This document shows positions 16,896 through 26,888 of a DNA stretch of 64,000 nt, piece after piece (the first letter of the stretch is position 1; every line of letters starts with the position of its first letter). The position numbers and the translations under genes were made by a program. Location: the NCBI GenBank assembly GCA_021791055.1, contig JAJYXI010000002.1, positions 50,449 to 114,448 on the forward strand, read 5' to 3'. The DNA is from Nitrospirota bacterium. Its GTDB lineage: Bacteria > Nitrospirota > Thermodesulfovibrionia > Thermodesulfovibrionales > Dissulfurispiraceae. The notes under the pieces are model-generated. The model did not search any database and was not told the DNA's origin. It worked only from the letters and a program-made list of their open reading frames with translations.

Positions 16896-17987
16896 TAACA
16901 CAAGATTGTCCCTGTGTATCACTTCATCGGAATATTTGTAGCCGAGGATTGCCTCTATCTCTGAGGTCTTTCTCCCTTTCATCCTTTCTATGTCCTGAGA
17001 TGAATAATTCACAATACCCTTTGCAATGCGGTCGCCCCTGAGGTCAATGCAGTAAACCGCATCGCCTGTATCGAAGACACCTTCAACTCTCACAATGCCG
17101 GATGGCAGGAGGCTTTTGCCTGCCTTCAGGATGGCATTGACAGCGCCGTCATCGATGACAAGGCTTCCCCTCGGTTTTATGGCATAGGCGATCCAGCCCT
17201 TTCTTGAAGGGATCTTTTTAGTTTGTGGCTTGAATTCAGTGCCGTGGTGAATGCCTTTCAGGAGCGATACAGTAAGCCCTTTCTTCCTGCCGCTTATGAT
17301 ATTTACCTTTATTCCATAAGACACAGCCTTTTTTGCTGCAAGGATTTTGGAATACATACCGCCTGTGCCTACAGCACTTCCGGCACCGCCTGCCATTGCC
17401 TCAAACTCAGGTGCAATCTCACTTACAAAATGGATTATTTCTGCATCAGGATTTTTATTGGGGTCAGATGAATATAGTCCTTCCACATCAGAAAGGATAA
17501 CAAGCCTCTCTGCGTCTATCATCCCGGAAACAAGGGCAGCGAGGTGGTCATTGTCACCGAATTTGATTTCATCTGTGGCAACAGTGTCATTCTCATTGAT
17601 TACGGGTATTATTCCGTAAGAAAGGAGCGTGATGAGGGTATTTTTTGAATTTAGATACCTGCCCCTTTCAGAGAAGTCATCCCTCGTGAGGAGCACCTGA
17701 GCAACCTTTTTGCCGAAATCGCCGAAACTCTTTTCGTACGCCCACATAAGCGAAGACTGTCCGACTGCTGCTGCTGCCTGCTTGAGTTGTATATCCTTCG
17801 GCTTTTCTTTCAGTCCGAGCTTTTTCATTCCTGCAGCAACAGCGCCAGATGAGACAATTACAATTTCATAGTCAGCCTTGCAAACATCGGATATATCCTT
17901 TGCAATGGAATAAATCCTTTTTTGATTCAGTCCGCCTTTTCTGTCTGTGAGTATGTTGCTGCCTATTTTTACAACTATCCTGCTCAT
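16887..17987 (-). CDS. proB: Glutamate 5-kinase ProB
   Basis: First step of proline synthesis, phosphorylating glutamate. The amino-acid kinase domain starts VVKIGSNILTD and has VSSGAVAAGM, INENDTVA and GTGGMYSKI; residues about 280-360 form the C-terminal PUA domain. Length 366 is normal. In many bacteria proB follows rplU-rpmA-obgE directly; here a 6.7-kb defence island separates it from obgE. The usual partner proA is not in this window. Confidence 0.97.
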   Translation of the reverse strand: MSRIVVKIGSNILTDRKGGLNQKRIYSIAKDISDVCKADYEIVIVSSGAVAAGMKKLGLKEKPKDIQLKQAAAAVGQSSLMWAYEKSFGDFGKKVAQVLLTRDDFSERGRYLNSKNTLITLLSYGIIPVINENDTVATDEIKFGDNDHLAALVSGMIDAERLVILSDVEGLYSSDPNKNPDAEIIHFVSEIAPEFEAMAGGAGSAVGTGGMYSKILAAKKAVSYGIKVNIISGRKKGLTVSLLKGIHHGTEFKPQTKKIPSRKGWIAYAIKPRGSLVIDDGAVNAILKAGKSLLPSGIVRVEGVFDTGDAVYCIDLRGDRIAKGIVNYSSQDIERMKGRKTSEIEAILGYKYSDEVIHRDNLVLLS

Positions 17988-18044
17988 AATAGATTTCCTC
18001 TTTCTTAAAAGTGAAACTCTGTTACATATAATTTTATCACTAAT

Positions 18045-18890
18045 TTATATAAATATTTCTTGGTCTAACCCCTTTTTATGATTGTGAATAGATGCGATTA
18101 ACTCCAAAAGATTTTCCTCTTTAATTTTGCTGATGTCAAAATTTATTTTTTGTTCATCATATCTTTTTTTATTGCCTGAATTTTTAATTAAACTGTCAAT
18201 GTTATCAGGTATAAAAATGTTTGCTCTGTCGTTAATATATTTCTTAAATTCATTAAGATAAATTCCTATTCCTGCAAAATCAAAATCGCCAAAATGTAAA
18301 TAGTTGTTGGGCAGTGATTGAAGCCACTTAATTAAGTCCTTGCTTTGATTTTGAGGGTAACGGCTAACGAAAAGTGTCTTTAGATTTTTGAATAAATACC
18401 TTTGTTTGTGAATATACCGAAAGTTTTCGGGGTTCTCTATTCCAACAATTGTGATGTCCGGTTCAGGAATAAAATTTTCAAAGTCATAAATGAAATTGAA
18501 TGTTCCTTCTTTTGGATAAATTATTATTGATTCACTGTTTAGTGTCGCCTGTATTGGTGTATAACAGTTCACTAAAAACCCTTTGAAAGTTCTTACAGAT
18601 TTTAGTTTTGAATCAGCAGCAACTGTTACAAGTTCAGCGCGGGTTAAATTTTCTTTCTTGTATGTCTCAATATAGGAATGAAGGTCATTAATAGCAAAAT
18701 TGTTTCGCAAGTAAAGATATAATTGCTCTTTATTTGAAATCTGTAATGTGCTTTTAATTCTGCCTTGTTTATATATTATTCCTTCTGAAATTAAATCGTT
18801 AACAATGGGGTGTTTGAGTCTGCTTGCAGGAATTTTTTCTCCGCTTGCAAGCAGCAATAATTTCTCCGCTGTGCTTAAAGGTAGTTTCAT
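18045..18890 (-). CDS. jetD: JetD/MksG-like Toprim nuclease subunit of a Wadjet-type system
   Basis: A 281-residue protein with a winged-helix-like N-terminal part and a C-terminal Toprim-like core. VGIENPENF supplies the likely catalytic glutamate and HFGDFDFAGI the DxD metal motif, matching the pattern of JetD/DUF2220 proteins. In studied Wadjet systems this subunit cuts plasmid DNA after the SMC motor extrudes a loop. It is shorter than usual JetD (near 400 residues in type I), so the N-terminal arm may be reduced. Its start overlaps jetC by four bases. Assignment rests on motifs plus the gene order. Confidence 0.8.
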   Translation of the reverse strand: MKLPLSTAEKLLLLASGEKIPASRLKHPIVNDLISEGIIYKQGRIKSTLQISNKEQLYLYLRNNFAINDLHSYIETYKKENLTRAELVTVAADSKLKSVRTFKGFLVNCYTPIQATLNSESIIIYPKEGTFNFIYDFENFIPEPDITIVGIENPENFRYIHKQRYLFKNLKTLFVSRYPQNQSKDLIKWLQSLPNNYLHFGDFDFAGIGIYLNEFKKYINDRANIFIPDNIDSLIKNSGNKKRYDEQKINFDISKIKEENLLELIASIHNHKKGLDQEIFI

Positions 18891-21800
18891 ACTTCTGCAC
18901 CCTTTTTGACTAATCGTTTGATTGTAGTTACATTCTCTGTATTTTTTGCCAAAAGATAAGTATATCTATAATCCGTAGCATTGTATGTAGTGGGGGAGCT
19001 ATTGATAAGTAGAATATTCCTGCTATTAGCAAATTCTAAAATACCTTTTACATTATTCGGGTGAAGTTTTCCAATTTCATCCATCATACAATGTAATCTG
19101 AAATCCCTGAATCGTTTTGATGCACCTTCTTTGAATACATTCAGCAGCATAATATTTATCATTGCCTTTACTAATACATCCGTTCCATCAGAACCAACAT
19201 TTGATAATTTTTCAACCCAGTTTGTATCGTTATCATTCTCTACAATTCTAAACTGCAATTCAAACGAATCAGAGAGTGTAATTTCTTTCTCTTTAAAGTC
19301 GCTGATTTCTTTAACTAACTGTTTAAGCAATTCAACTGCCTTTTTGTTCTTTGCCTCCTGATCTGGCGATGAAAACAAATTGGCGGTTCCTAAATCGTTT
19401 ATATTTTCATCATTGAACTTTTTTATTTCAATTAATATCTGGACAACTTTGTTGACGCTCGAAACAATTCTCAATTCAATGCTCTTAATTACTCCCACAA
19501 AATTTCTTGCAATAAAATCTTTATTTATGTCGGTAATTACTTTTTGTATTTCACCTTCTTTTGAAAGCAAGTCCGTTGTTTCTTTTCCGATTTGTTTAAT
19601 GATATGAGCAAAGCGTTCATTAACTCTTCTCTCAAAATCGGAAACTTTATCTTCATCAATAAACTCTTTCAAGTCCTCTGCAAACTTAAAATATTCTGCC
19701 TTCTCAATAAGGTTCGTTTTAAAATTGAAAATATTTTGTGATGAAAAATTGCCGTTAAATTTATTGATTGCCTCCTGCAATTCTCTATACCTGTCAATGC
19801 CTTTATAGTAGGATTGATTAAGTTCTTCTATTAATGATTTGCAACGCTTATCTGTTTTATTTTCTTCCTGTAGTTCTTTAGTCAGTTCTTCAATGCTTTT
19901 GTAGCAATCAGTGAGTTTAAACGATTCAAACTCTTTTAAATCTATACCAATATTATCAAGTTCCTTTTTTATAGCTTCTATTTCAGTATTGAGCAAACCA
20001 ATCTCATCAAATAGCTTTTGCTTTTGTAGATTGTGTTTTGTGAGTTCGGTTTCTAATTGCTGTTCAAATAAATCTTTCTTGGATTTGAATTCATCAATCT
20101 TGTCAAAAAGTTCTCTTTTGTCCTTATTATATTCCGCAACTTTATCTCTATTATTTTCAATGAAATGCAATTCATAGTTAATATCCGCAACTCTTTTTTC
20201 TATATCAGTTATTCTTGTTACATCTGCTCCTTTATCTGATAATTCCCTTTGCTGTTGTGCCTTTACAGCATCAGTTCTTTTTTGAGAATCTTGTTTCTTG
20301 TTCTGAATTTCAAAGTCAATCTTAGCAGCTATATCGCTTGTTTTTTGCTGTTCAGCTTCTGCCTTTCTCTCTTTTTCTTTTCTTTTTAGCTCAACTTGTT
20401 TGTTGATGCTTTTCTCAATTTCTATTACTTCACTTTCAGCATTAAATATTCCCTCGCTTGCTTTCTGAATTTCAGTTTCAATATCCTCTAACACTAATTT
20501 CTTTTCAGATTCAGCCTTATTTGTAAAATCATTTAATTTGACTTTTGCTTCTTCTAATTTGCTTTTGCTTTGGTCTCTTGTGTATTCGCTATTGCGAATA
20601 TCATCTTTAATTTCATTGATTTTAGGTTGATGTTTACGTTTTAACTTTTCTAAATCATTATTCAGATGCTCCAATAATTCCGAAATGTTTTTTTGGATGG
20701 TTTCAATTTGACCGTTCAGTTCTGTTTTATCATTCTCATAATCCGAAACTGTCTTCACTGTTTTGCTGATTTCATTTAGGTCTAAACAAATACCGTAAAA
20801 ACTCAGGTCGGATCTGGAAATTCTTTCAGGCGACAAACCCTGTTTGAACAAAATATTTTCTTCGTCAATTACTTTACCAATTGTTTTTTCCCAACCTGGA
20901 TATTGCTCGTTGAGCCAACCATAAAGCGAATCTTTGCTGTTTTCTATTTTCTCATTTATTGAAGTAATTTCATTATTTAGCTTATTGATTTGCTCACTGC
21001 ATTTTCCCTTTTTGTTTTCAAAAATTTCTTCAATTCTTACTTTCTCTAAGTCCCAATGCTTTTGAATAGTTTTTACTTGTTCTCCGAATTGTTTTATATC
21101 ATTGTCAGATTTACGAATAGATTCATTACGATTGACGATTTCATTTTTAACTTCCTCAATTTCAGTTTCATAAAAGCGTTTGTGCCTTATTTCTGCTTTC
21201 TTGATATGAAGATTGCTTATTGCAGTTTTCTTTTCCTCCAGAAGATTTTTAGCAAGTTGTAATTCTTCCCGATGCTGTTTCTTTATTTCCTCAAAAAGCT
21301 TTTCATATTGTTTGGTCAAATTTTCTTTAAAGAGTTGCAGGTTTTCTCTTGCAATAAGTTTTTCGGTCTGCTTGCTATTCTCAAATTGCTGTAATTGATT
21401 CTCTATCTGCTTTAGCTGAGCTTCGTATCTCTGGTTGATTTCAGTAAACTTTGCTGATAGTAATTCCCTTTCCTCTAAAAGATTTTGCCTCTCACCTTCC
21501 AAGTCAGATTTTTTTGCAACCCTTTGAATAATGCTCTCAATATTTATTTGTTCATACTCCTTTGCTTTGGCGTTTGCTTCACTTATCTTACTTTTAAAAA
21601 CGCTAATTTGTGATTGGATTTTCTCTTTTTTCTTGTCAAAGGTTTTTTCAATCTCGGATGCTTTTTCATTTAGCTTATTTCTTTTTGATTCTTCTCTTTC
21701 AAGTTTTTCGACAATTTTAGGTTGCTGTTTCTCAATATTATTCAGCGCCCAAACAAGTTGCATAGCTAACTGCTTCTTCTCTCTTTCTAAATGTTTTATT

Positions 21801-22558
21801 GCTGAATAAGTTGTCGCCACTATGTCCGCTTGCTTACGTACAATTACTTCGCCACTCTTATTTTTTTCAGTCCATTTCTTAATATCGCTGAGTTGCGTTT
21901 CAAAACCTTTCAGGTGGTGGGAGTAATTTGTTAAGTCAATTTTGATGTCTTCTTCATTTAGCGATTTGATAATTGTGTCTTTGATAAATTCAGCATCCAA
22001 TTTTGAATTGAGAAATACATTTTGAATTGTTCTCGGTATATTTTGATATTGTTTGCTTTCAAGAATGGCATACTTTCTAAATTCAGAAGTTATGCCTTTG
22101 CTGTTGCCATAAAGGATATTGCGGTAATCTTCATAGCTGTCTATTCTCCTTGTGTAGTTAATATCTCTGCCAAAAGCCAACTTTGTTTTATCCCAACTCT
22201 CAAAAGCTTTTCCTTCGCTGTCAATGAAATATTTTTTATCATAAGTTGTATCAAAAAATCGAAAACAAACCCTGCCTTGCGATTTAAAAACCAAAACACA
22301 AAAGGGCCCCGATTCTCTTATCACTTCATAGATTACATAAGAGTTTTGAAAAGGCAAATAGAAATCAACAAAACTTTTTTTGCCAACTGGAATACCAACC
22401 CTTAATTGGTTTGCATTATAGAAAAATAGCAATGCCCTGAGTATTGTGCTTTTCCCAACTCCCTGCGTTCCAATAAAGTGAACATTTCCATCAATGCCGA
22501 TTTCGGAATATTTTATTGATGCACTGTTGATGAATATTATTTTATTCAGGTATCTCAT
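18887..22558 (-). CDS. jetC: JetC/MksB-like SMC ATPase
   Basis: A 1223-residue SMC-type motor. The N-terminal head has Walker A GTQGVGKST near residue 35; long coiled coils run from about 220 to 540 and 600 to 1000, split by a short hinge-like globular part; the C-terminal head has the signature-like GSDGTDVLVKA and Walker B HCMMDEIGKLHP. This is the MukB/JetC layout. In Wadjet the motor extrudes DNA loops and senses small circular plasmids. It overlaps jetB by 17 bases and jetD by four. Base composition is visibly more A+T-rich than the neighbours. Confidence 0.9.
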   Translation of the reverse strand: MRYLNKIIFINSASIKYSEIGIDGNVHFIGTQGVGKSTILRALLFFYNANQLRVGIPVGKKSFVDFYLPFQNSYVIYEVIRESGPFCVLVFKSQGRVCFRFFDTTYDKKYFIDSEGKAFESWDKTKLAFGRDINYTRRIDSYEDYRNILYGNSKGITSEFRKYAILESKQYQNIPRTIQNVFLNSKLDAEFIKDTIIKSLNEEDIKIDLTNYSHHLKGFETQLSDIKKWTEKNKSGEVIVRKQADIVATTYSAIKHLEREKKQLAMQLVWALNNIEKQQPKIVEKLEREESKRNKLNEKASEIEKTFDKKKEKIQSQISVFKSKISEANAKAKEYEQINIESIIQRVAKKSDLEGERQNLLEERELLSAKFTEINQRYEAQLKQIENQLQQFENSKQTEKLIARENLQLFKENLTKQYEKLFEEIKKQHREELQLAKNLLEEKKTAISNLHIKKAEIRHKRFYETEIEEVKNEIVNRNESIRKSDNDIKQFGEQVKTIQKHWDLEKVRIEEIFENKKGKCSEQINKLNNEITSINEKIENSKDSLYGWLNEQYPGWEKTIGKVIDEENILFKQGLSPERISRSDLSFYGICLDLNEISKTVKTVSDYENDKTELNGQIETIQKNISELLEHLNNDLEKLKRKHQPKINEIKDDIRNSEYTRDQSKSKLEEAKVKLNDFTNKAESEKKLVLEDIETEIQKASEGIFNAESEVIEIEKSINKQVELKRKEKERKAEAEQQKTSDIAAKIDFEIQNKKQDSQKRTDAVKAQQQRELSDKGADVTRITDIEKRVADINYELHFIENNRDKVAEYNKDKRELFDKIDEFKSKKDLFEQQLETELTKHNLQKQKLFDEIGLLNTEIEAIKKELDNIGIDLKEFESFKLTDCYKSIEELTKELQEENKTDKRCKSLIEELNQSYYKGIDRYRELQEAINKFNGNFSSQNIFNFKTNLIEKAEYFKFAEDLKEFIDEDKVSDFERRVNERFAHIIKQIGKETTDLLSKEGEIQKVITDINKDFIARNFVGVIKSIELRIVSSVNKVVQILIEIKKFNDENINDLGTANLFSSPDQEAKNKKAVELLKQLVKEISDFKEKEITLSDSFELQFRIVENDNDTNWVEKLSNVGSDGTDVLVKAMINIMLLNVFKEGASKRFRDFRLHCMMDEIGKLHPNNVKGILEFANSRNILLINSSPTTYNATDYRYTYLLAKNTENVTTIKRLVKKGAEV

Positions 22559-23111
22559 TTTTCACTTCTTCGGGGATGTCGATAGTTAAAACTAATTGCT
22601 CAAGATACTTAAATGATGCAAGAACTTTATACAGGTGTGAAATTTCATTTTCAAGTTCGATGAATTTATCCTTTTCAAGCAACTCCAAAATTTTATCAAT
22701 GATTTCATTGAACTTGTCTTTTCCCCCGCTGTGTTTTCTTAATCCATCCAACTTTGTTTTTAGTTCTGCATCCATATTAAGTTTAACAAGTATGTCTGAA
22801 GGGGTAAAGCGGTAGCCTGAGCCAAAAGAGCTATCAAAGGTTTTCAAAAAATCAATAATGTCAATCCATTTGAAAGCAGTTTCAATTTTTCTTTCTAAAT
22901 CAACTTTAGATTCTACTCTGGAAAAATAAAAGTATTCATCACCTCGTTCCAAAATAAAATTTATACTTGCGAAGTAATCGTATAACTCACCAAAACTTTC
23001 GTCAATAATCCCATAAAGTTTACAAACAGAATCATCCGAACTGTTTGAACAAATAAATTGCCCTCTACTTAGTATTTCAAATATCTCTGCTGTTTGTTTT
23101 GGTATTTGCAT
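22542..23111 (-). CDS. jetB: JetB/MksE-like KITE subunit
   Basis: A 189-residue protein, the size expected of MukE/MksE/JetB accessory subunits that bind the kleisin. It is predicted to be helical with winged-helix character; GYRFTPSDILVKL is a recognisable stretch, followed by a charged helical tail. It lies nine bases after the kleisin gene and overlaps the motor gene, which is the canonical ABCD order. Identification rests on size, position and general character rather than on catalytic motifs. Confidence 0.78.
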   Translation of the reverse strand: MQIPKQTAEIFEILSRGQFICSNSSDDSVCKLYGIIDESFGELYDYFASINFILERGDEYFYFSRVESKVDLERKIETAFKWIDIIDFLKTFDSSFGSGYRFTPSDILVKLNMDAELKTKLDGLRKHSGGKDKFNEIIDKILELLEKDKFIELENEISHLYKVLASFKYLEQLVLTIDIPEEVKNEIPE

Positions 23112-23119
23112 ATCATTTT

Positions 23120-24334
23120 CTATATGGGATAAACCATTGCATATTCAATCTCTTTTTGTGTATTAAACTTTTCGGTAACATTAAAAATAGATTCGTATTG
23201 GGAAATCAACTGGCAATAAACGGTAACTCTTTCATCGAAGGAAATTTCTTTTGCAAAGTTGTAGCCCAACACAAATTCAAACAAGTTATTTCCTGATGCA
23301 ACAAAACTGTTTTTTACTTCTTCCAAATTGATCTGTATTTCTTCTTCAATCTGTGTTTCCAAATATTCATTAGAAATATTTCCAGCAAGGGGCAGTTTGA
23401 TATTTACTCCTGACCTTACTCGTTTAGAAATTTTTCGAATGCTTTCGTATGCCGCATCATCAGTTTGCAAATAATCTAAAGACAACTTTAGTGGATAAAT
23501 CGGATTGGGTTCAAATATTACAGCATTGTTTTTTGCAAGTAAGGATTCAATATTTGTTGACGGACGAATAATAAACTGATCTCTTAAATATTTTAACTGA
23601 CGCAACCTTTCAATCACTCCACTTTGATATTTAATTTGATTGAGGTATTCAATAATTTGTTTCTGAATTTCAATGAGGTTGTGCCGGCACTCGTTGAGTT
23701 GCAATTTTAACTGAATGATAATTCGGTTCAGTTCTTCATCTAAAGCAGATTTGAAAAAGGTTTGTTCTTCTTCTGAAATTAACTTTTCGGTTTGGTCAAT
23801 TAAAGCGTTAATGTCAATTCGTTTTCTATCAAGGTTTTCAAGTTTTGCTTTTTTTATTTTGTAGTTCGGCTCGTTCTTAAAGGTGTTGTCAATGTTTCTT
23901 TTCAAATCAACAACATTCCTGATAGTGATTATTCCTATCTTCCTCAAAGCATTTTTAACGGCTCTCAGATAATTGTATTTTCTGTTTTCATTGTTCTCTT
24001 GCAAATAGTAAAGAATGTTCTGTTTTACATTTTGAATATTTTCGTTGATGTATGATGTGTTGATTTCTTCATTTACCTCCAACACCTGTTCAAAGAACTG
24101 CAAAAACTGGTCGTCAATTTCCAAGTAAGTTCCGTTCTGTCTTATTACTGAATGGTTAATCAGGTATTGAATTCTATCTTCATTAAAGTCAACCATTGCA
24201 AGAGCAAAATCATATTTGTAAGAAAGTGATTTACGCTTCTCAAACATTTCTGCAAGAAGTTTATGCTCCCTGCTGAGAGTGGATAATAATTCCTTTATTG
24301 AAGTAAAAGTATCCATCTTTTTCTGATGCGGCAT
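23120..24334 (-). CDS. jetA: JetA/MksF-like kleisin subunit
   Basis: A 404-residue mostly helical protein with a winged-helix-like N-terminal part (about 1-75), long helices through the middle and a folded C-terminal domain, as in MukF/MksF/JetA kleisins that bridge the SMC heads. It is the first gene of the four-gene operon. An alternative start at 24316 (MDTFTSIKELL) is equally plausible, since neither ATG has a strong ribosome-binding site. A short overlapping frame (ATG at 24419) precedes it in the remnant region. Confidence 0.78.
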   Translation of the reverse strand: MPHQKKMDTFTSIKELLSTLSREHKLLAEMFEKRKSLSYKYDFALAMVDFNEDRIQYLINHSVIRQNGTYLEIDDQFLQFFEQVLEVNEEINTSYINENIQNVKQNILYYLQENNENRKYNYLRAVKNALRKIGIITIRNVVDLKRNIDNTFKNEPNYKIKKAKLENLDRKRIDINALIDQTEKLISEEEQTFFKSALDEELNRIIIQLKLQLNECRHNLIEIQKQIIEYLNQIKYQSGVIERLRQLKYLRDQFIIRPSTNIESLLAKNNAVIFEPNPIYPLKLSLDYLQTDDAAYESIRKISKRVRSGVNIKLPLAGNISNEYLETQIEEEIQINLEEVKNSFVASGNNLFEFVLGYNFAKEISFDERVTVYCQLISQYESIFNVTEKFNTQKEIEYAMVYPI

Positions 24335-24429
24335 AATGTGTTTTCAGCAGCAGGGCTTAATTTATAAATAGGCTCTTCATCTTGTGCTTTGTTATTGATA
24401 AATTCACTCACCTTATTAATCATAAAGCT

Positions 24430-24695
24430 TAAGTTTGCCGTCAAATTCCGCCTCTGCAATAAGACAATGCCCTTTCGCTGACATCTTTATATATTACAGC
24501 CAAAAACCTTTTCCATCAAACTTTTTTAGAGCAATCAAGCTCCTTCATATCCGACAAAATAAAATCCGGTTCTTCGACTGTTTGCAATACATCATCATAA
24601 AAGCCGGACATATCATCATGGTTTTCAACAATATGAAGCCATCTTTCAGGCGTCAATCGTATTGGTATTCGGTTTTTAGAAAGTACAATATCCAT
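24430..24695 (-). pseudogene. Broken small gene at the edge of the defence island
   Basis: A 59-residue frame from 24695 to 24516 reads IRLTPERWLHIVENH and EEPDFIL, which resembles a short nuclease-like toxin or phage-associated domain (TxERWxHIxxxH ... PDxI). It stops at a TGA; the expected continuation LAVIYKDVSE appears in a shifted frame just downstream (near 24500-24470). The rest up to jetA holds only short fragments such as EAEFDGKLKLYD. This is best read as a decayed gene. It accounts for most of the gap between obgE and jetA; nothing else is seen there. Confidence 0.5.
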
Positions 24696-24698
24696 ATG

Positions 24699-25733
<1,035 letters not shown>

Positions 25734-25803
25734 TTAACATTATTAAAACCAAATCGTGCATTTGGAAAGCTTTTTGCCGTATGCATGCCTGTTAATATTT
25801 CAT

Positions 25804-25837
25804 AAACAAAAAAGGCAGGTCGATTCGACCCGCCTTT
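25804..25837 (-). terminator. Rho-independent terminator after rpmA
   Basis: On the minus strand AAGGCGGGTCGA pairs with TCGACCTGCCTT (one mismatch) and is followed by TTTTTTG. It would stop or reduce transcription between rpmA and obgE, so obgE probably has its own promoter or depends on readthrough. Confidence 0.85.
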
Positions 25838-25862
25838 AAACCCTTTCTCTATTTATTTTCAG

Positions 25863-26147
25863 TTACACATTAACTGCTGCAGTCTGTACTTCCTGGACAG
25901 GATAAACGCTGATTTTCATCCTCGTTCTATCCTTCCTTTCGAATCTGACAACGCCATCTGTCAATGCAAAGAGCGTGTCGTCGGATCCCTTGCCTACATT
26001 GCTTCCCGGATGGAATTTTGTACCGCGCTGTCTTACAAGGATATTCCCTGCACGGACAACCTGTCCGCCAAATCGTTTTACCCCGAGTCTTTTAGACTCG
26101 CTGTCGCGGCCGTTTCTTGAGCTTCCAACACCTTTTTTATGTGCCAT
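25863..26147 (-). CDS. rpmA: 50S ribosomal protein L27
   Basis: Ribosomal protein near the peptidyl transferase centre. It starts [16 protein letters not shown], the typical mature N-terminus without a cleaved extension, followed by [11 protein letters not shown] and [17 protein letters not shown] sequence. At 94 residues it is a little longer than average because of the C-terminal tail. The start lies two bases after rplU. Confidence 0.98.
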   Translation of the reverse strand: MAHKKGVGSSRNGRDSESKRLGVKRFGGQVVRAGNILVRQRGTKFHPGSNVGKGSDDTLFALTDGVVRFERKDRTRMKISVYPVQEVQTAAVNV

Positions 26148-26149
26148 CT

Positions 26150-26464
26150 CTATCCTCCAATGATCTCTTTAATTTTTAAGGTTGTATACTGCTGCCTGTG
26201 TCCCCTTAATTTTCTATGGGTCTTTTTAGGCCTTGGCCCAAAAACAAGAACCTTAGCCGTTTTGCCTGTTTCTACAATCTCTGCCTTTACACTTGCGCCT
26301 TCGATATATGGCTTGCCGCAAACTATTTTATCATCCTTGGAAACCATCAACACCTTATCCAACACTATCTCGGAATTAACATCTCCCTTAATTTTCTCAA
26401 CACATACCTTATCCCCCGCAGAAACCCTTATCTGCTCTCCGCCTGTTTGTATAATTGCATACAT
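26150..26464 (-). CDS. rplU: 50S ribosomal protein L21
   Basis: Ribosomal protein of 104 residues with [14 protein letters not shown] at the start and [12 protein letters not shown] near the end, which are family hallmarks. A strong GGAGGTGAT ribosome-binding site precedes the ATG. It heads the rplU-rpmA unit and has a promoter of sigma-70 type directly upstream. Confidence 0.98.
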   Translation of the reverse strand: MYAIIQTGGEQIRVSAGDKVCVEKIKGDVNSEIVLDKVLMVSKDDKIVCGKPYIEGASVKAEIVETGKTAKVLVFGPRPKKTHRKLRGHRQQYTTLKIKEIIGG

Positions 26465-26495
26465 AATATCACCTCCGAATTAGTTAGAGATTAAT

Positions 26496-26525
26496 ATTTA
26501 ACCCGAATTTATATAAAAAAGTCAA
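26496..26525 (-). promoter_or_regulatory. Sigma-70-type promoter for rplU-rpmA
   Basis: On the minus strand TTGACT (26520-26525) and TTAAAT (26496-26501) are separated by 18 bases, placing the start point about 25 bases before the rplU ATG. It stands back to back with the promoter of the FmdB-like gene. Confidence 0.6.
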
Positions 26526-26543
26526 CATATTGCCTTTGTTTTC

Positions 26544-26573
26544 TTGACCTAAGAACCCCTGCTTGGTTATATT
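26544..26573 (+). promoter_or_regulatory. Sigma-70-type promoter for the FmdB-like gene
   Basis: TTGACC (26544-26549) and TATATT (26568-26573) with an 18-base spacer lie 35 bases before the ATG at 26609, which itself has a GAGGAGGT ribosome-binding site. Confidence 0.6.
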
Positions 26574-26608
26574 TATATGTTAATCTTAAGTTTGAGGAGG
26601 TATCAATT

Positions 26609-26887
26609 ATGCCGATATACGAATACGAATGTATTCAGTGCGGAAAAAACCATGAAGTAATACAGAAATTCAGCGATAAGCCGTTAAGCACATGCCCTGA
26701 CTGCGGCGGCCAGATGAAAAAGCTTATATCGAATACATCTTTTGTATTGAAAGGAAGCGGATGGTATGTGACAGACTATGCATCATCTGAAAGAAAAAAG
26801 GGGATGGATTCGGAGAAAGGAACTTCGGAAAAGAAGTCGTCTGAAACAAAGACAGAGACAAAGAAAGAAGCAGTTGCAGCAAAATAA
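26609..26887 (+). CDS. FmdB-family zinc-ribbon protein
   Basis: A 92-residue protein. Residues 1-42 form the FmdB zinc ribbon with CIQC (C8, C11) and CPDC (C29, C32). A charged lysine/glutamate/serine tail fills the rest and ends in AVAAK. FmdB-type proteins were first seen near formamidase genes, but the family is widespread and its role is not established. It is followed after one base by a TIM-barrel gene. Confidence 0.9.
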   Translation: MPIYEYECIQCGKNHEVIQKFSDKPLSTCPDCGGQMKKLISNTSFVLKGSGWYVTDYASSERKKGMDSEKGTSEKKSSETKTETKKEAVAAK

Positions 26888-26888
26888 T

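Noticed and set aside
20200..22400. Plus-strand frames opposite the SMC coiled coils
   Set aside because: They are low-complexity shadows (rich in S, F, L) of the coiled-coil coding sequence on the other strand.
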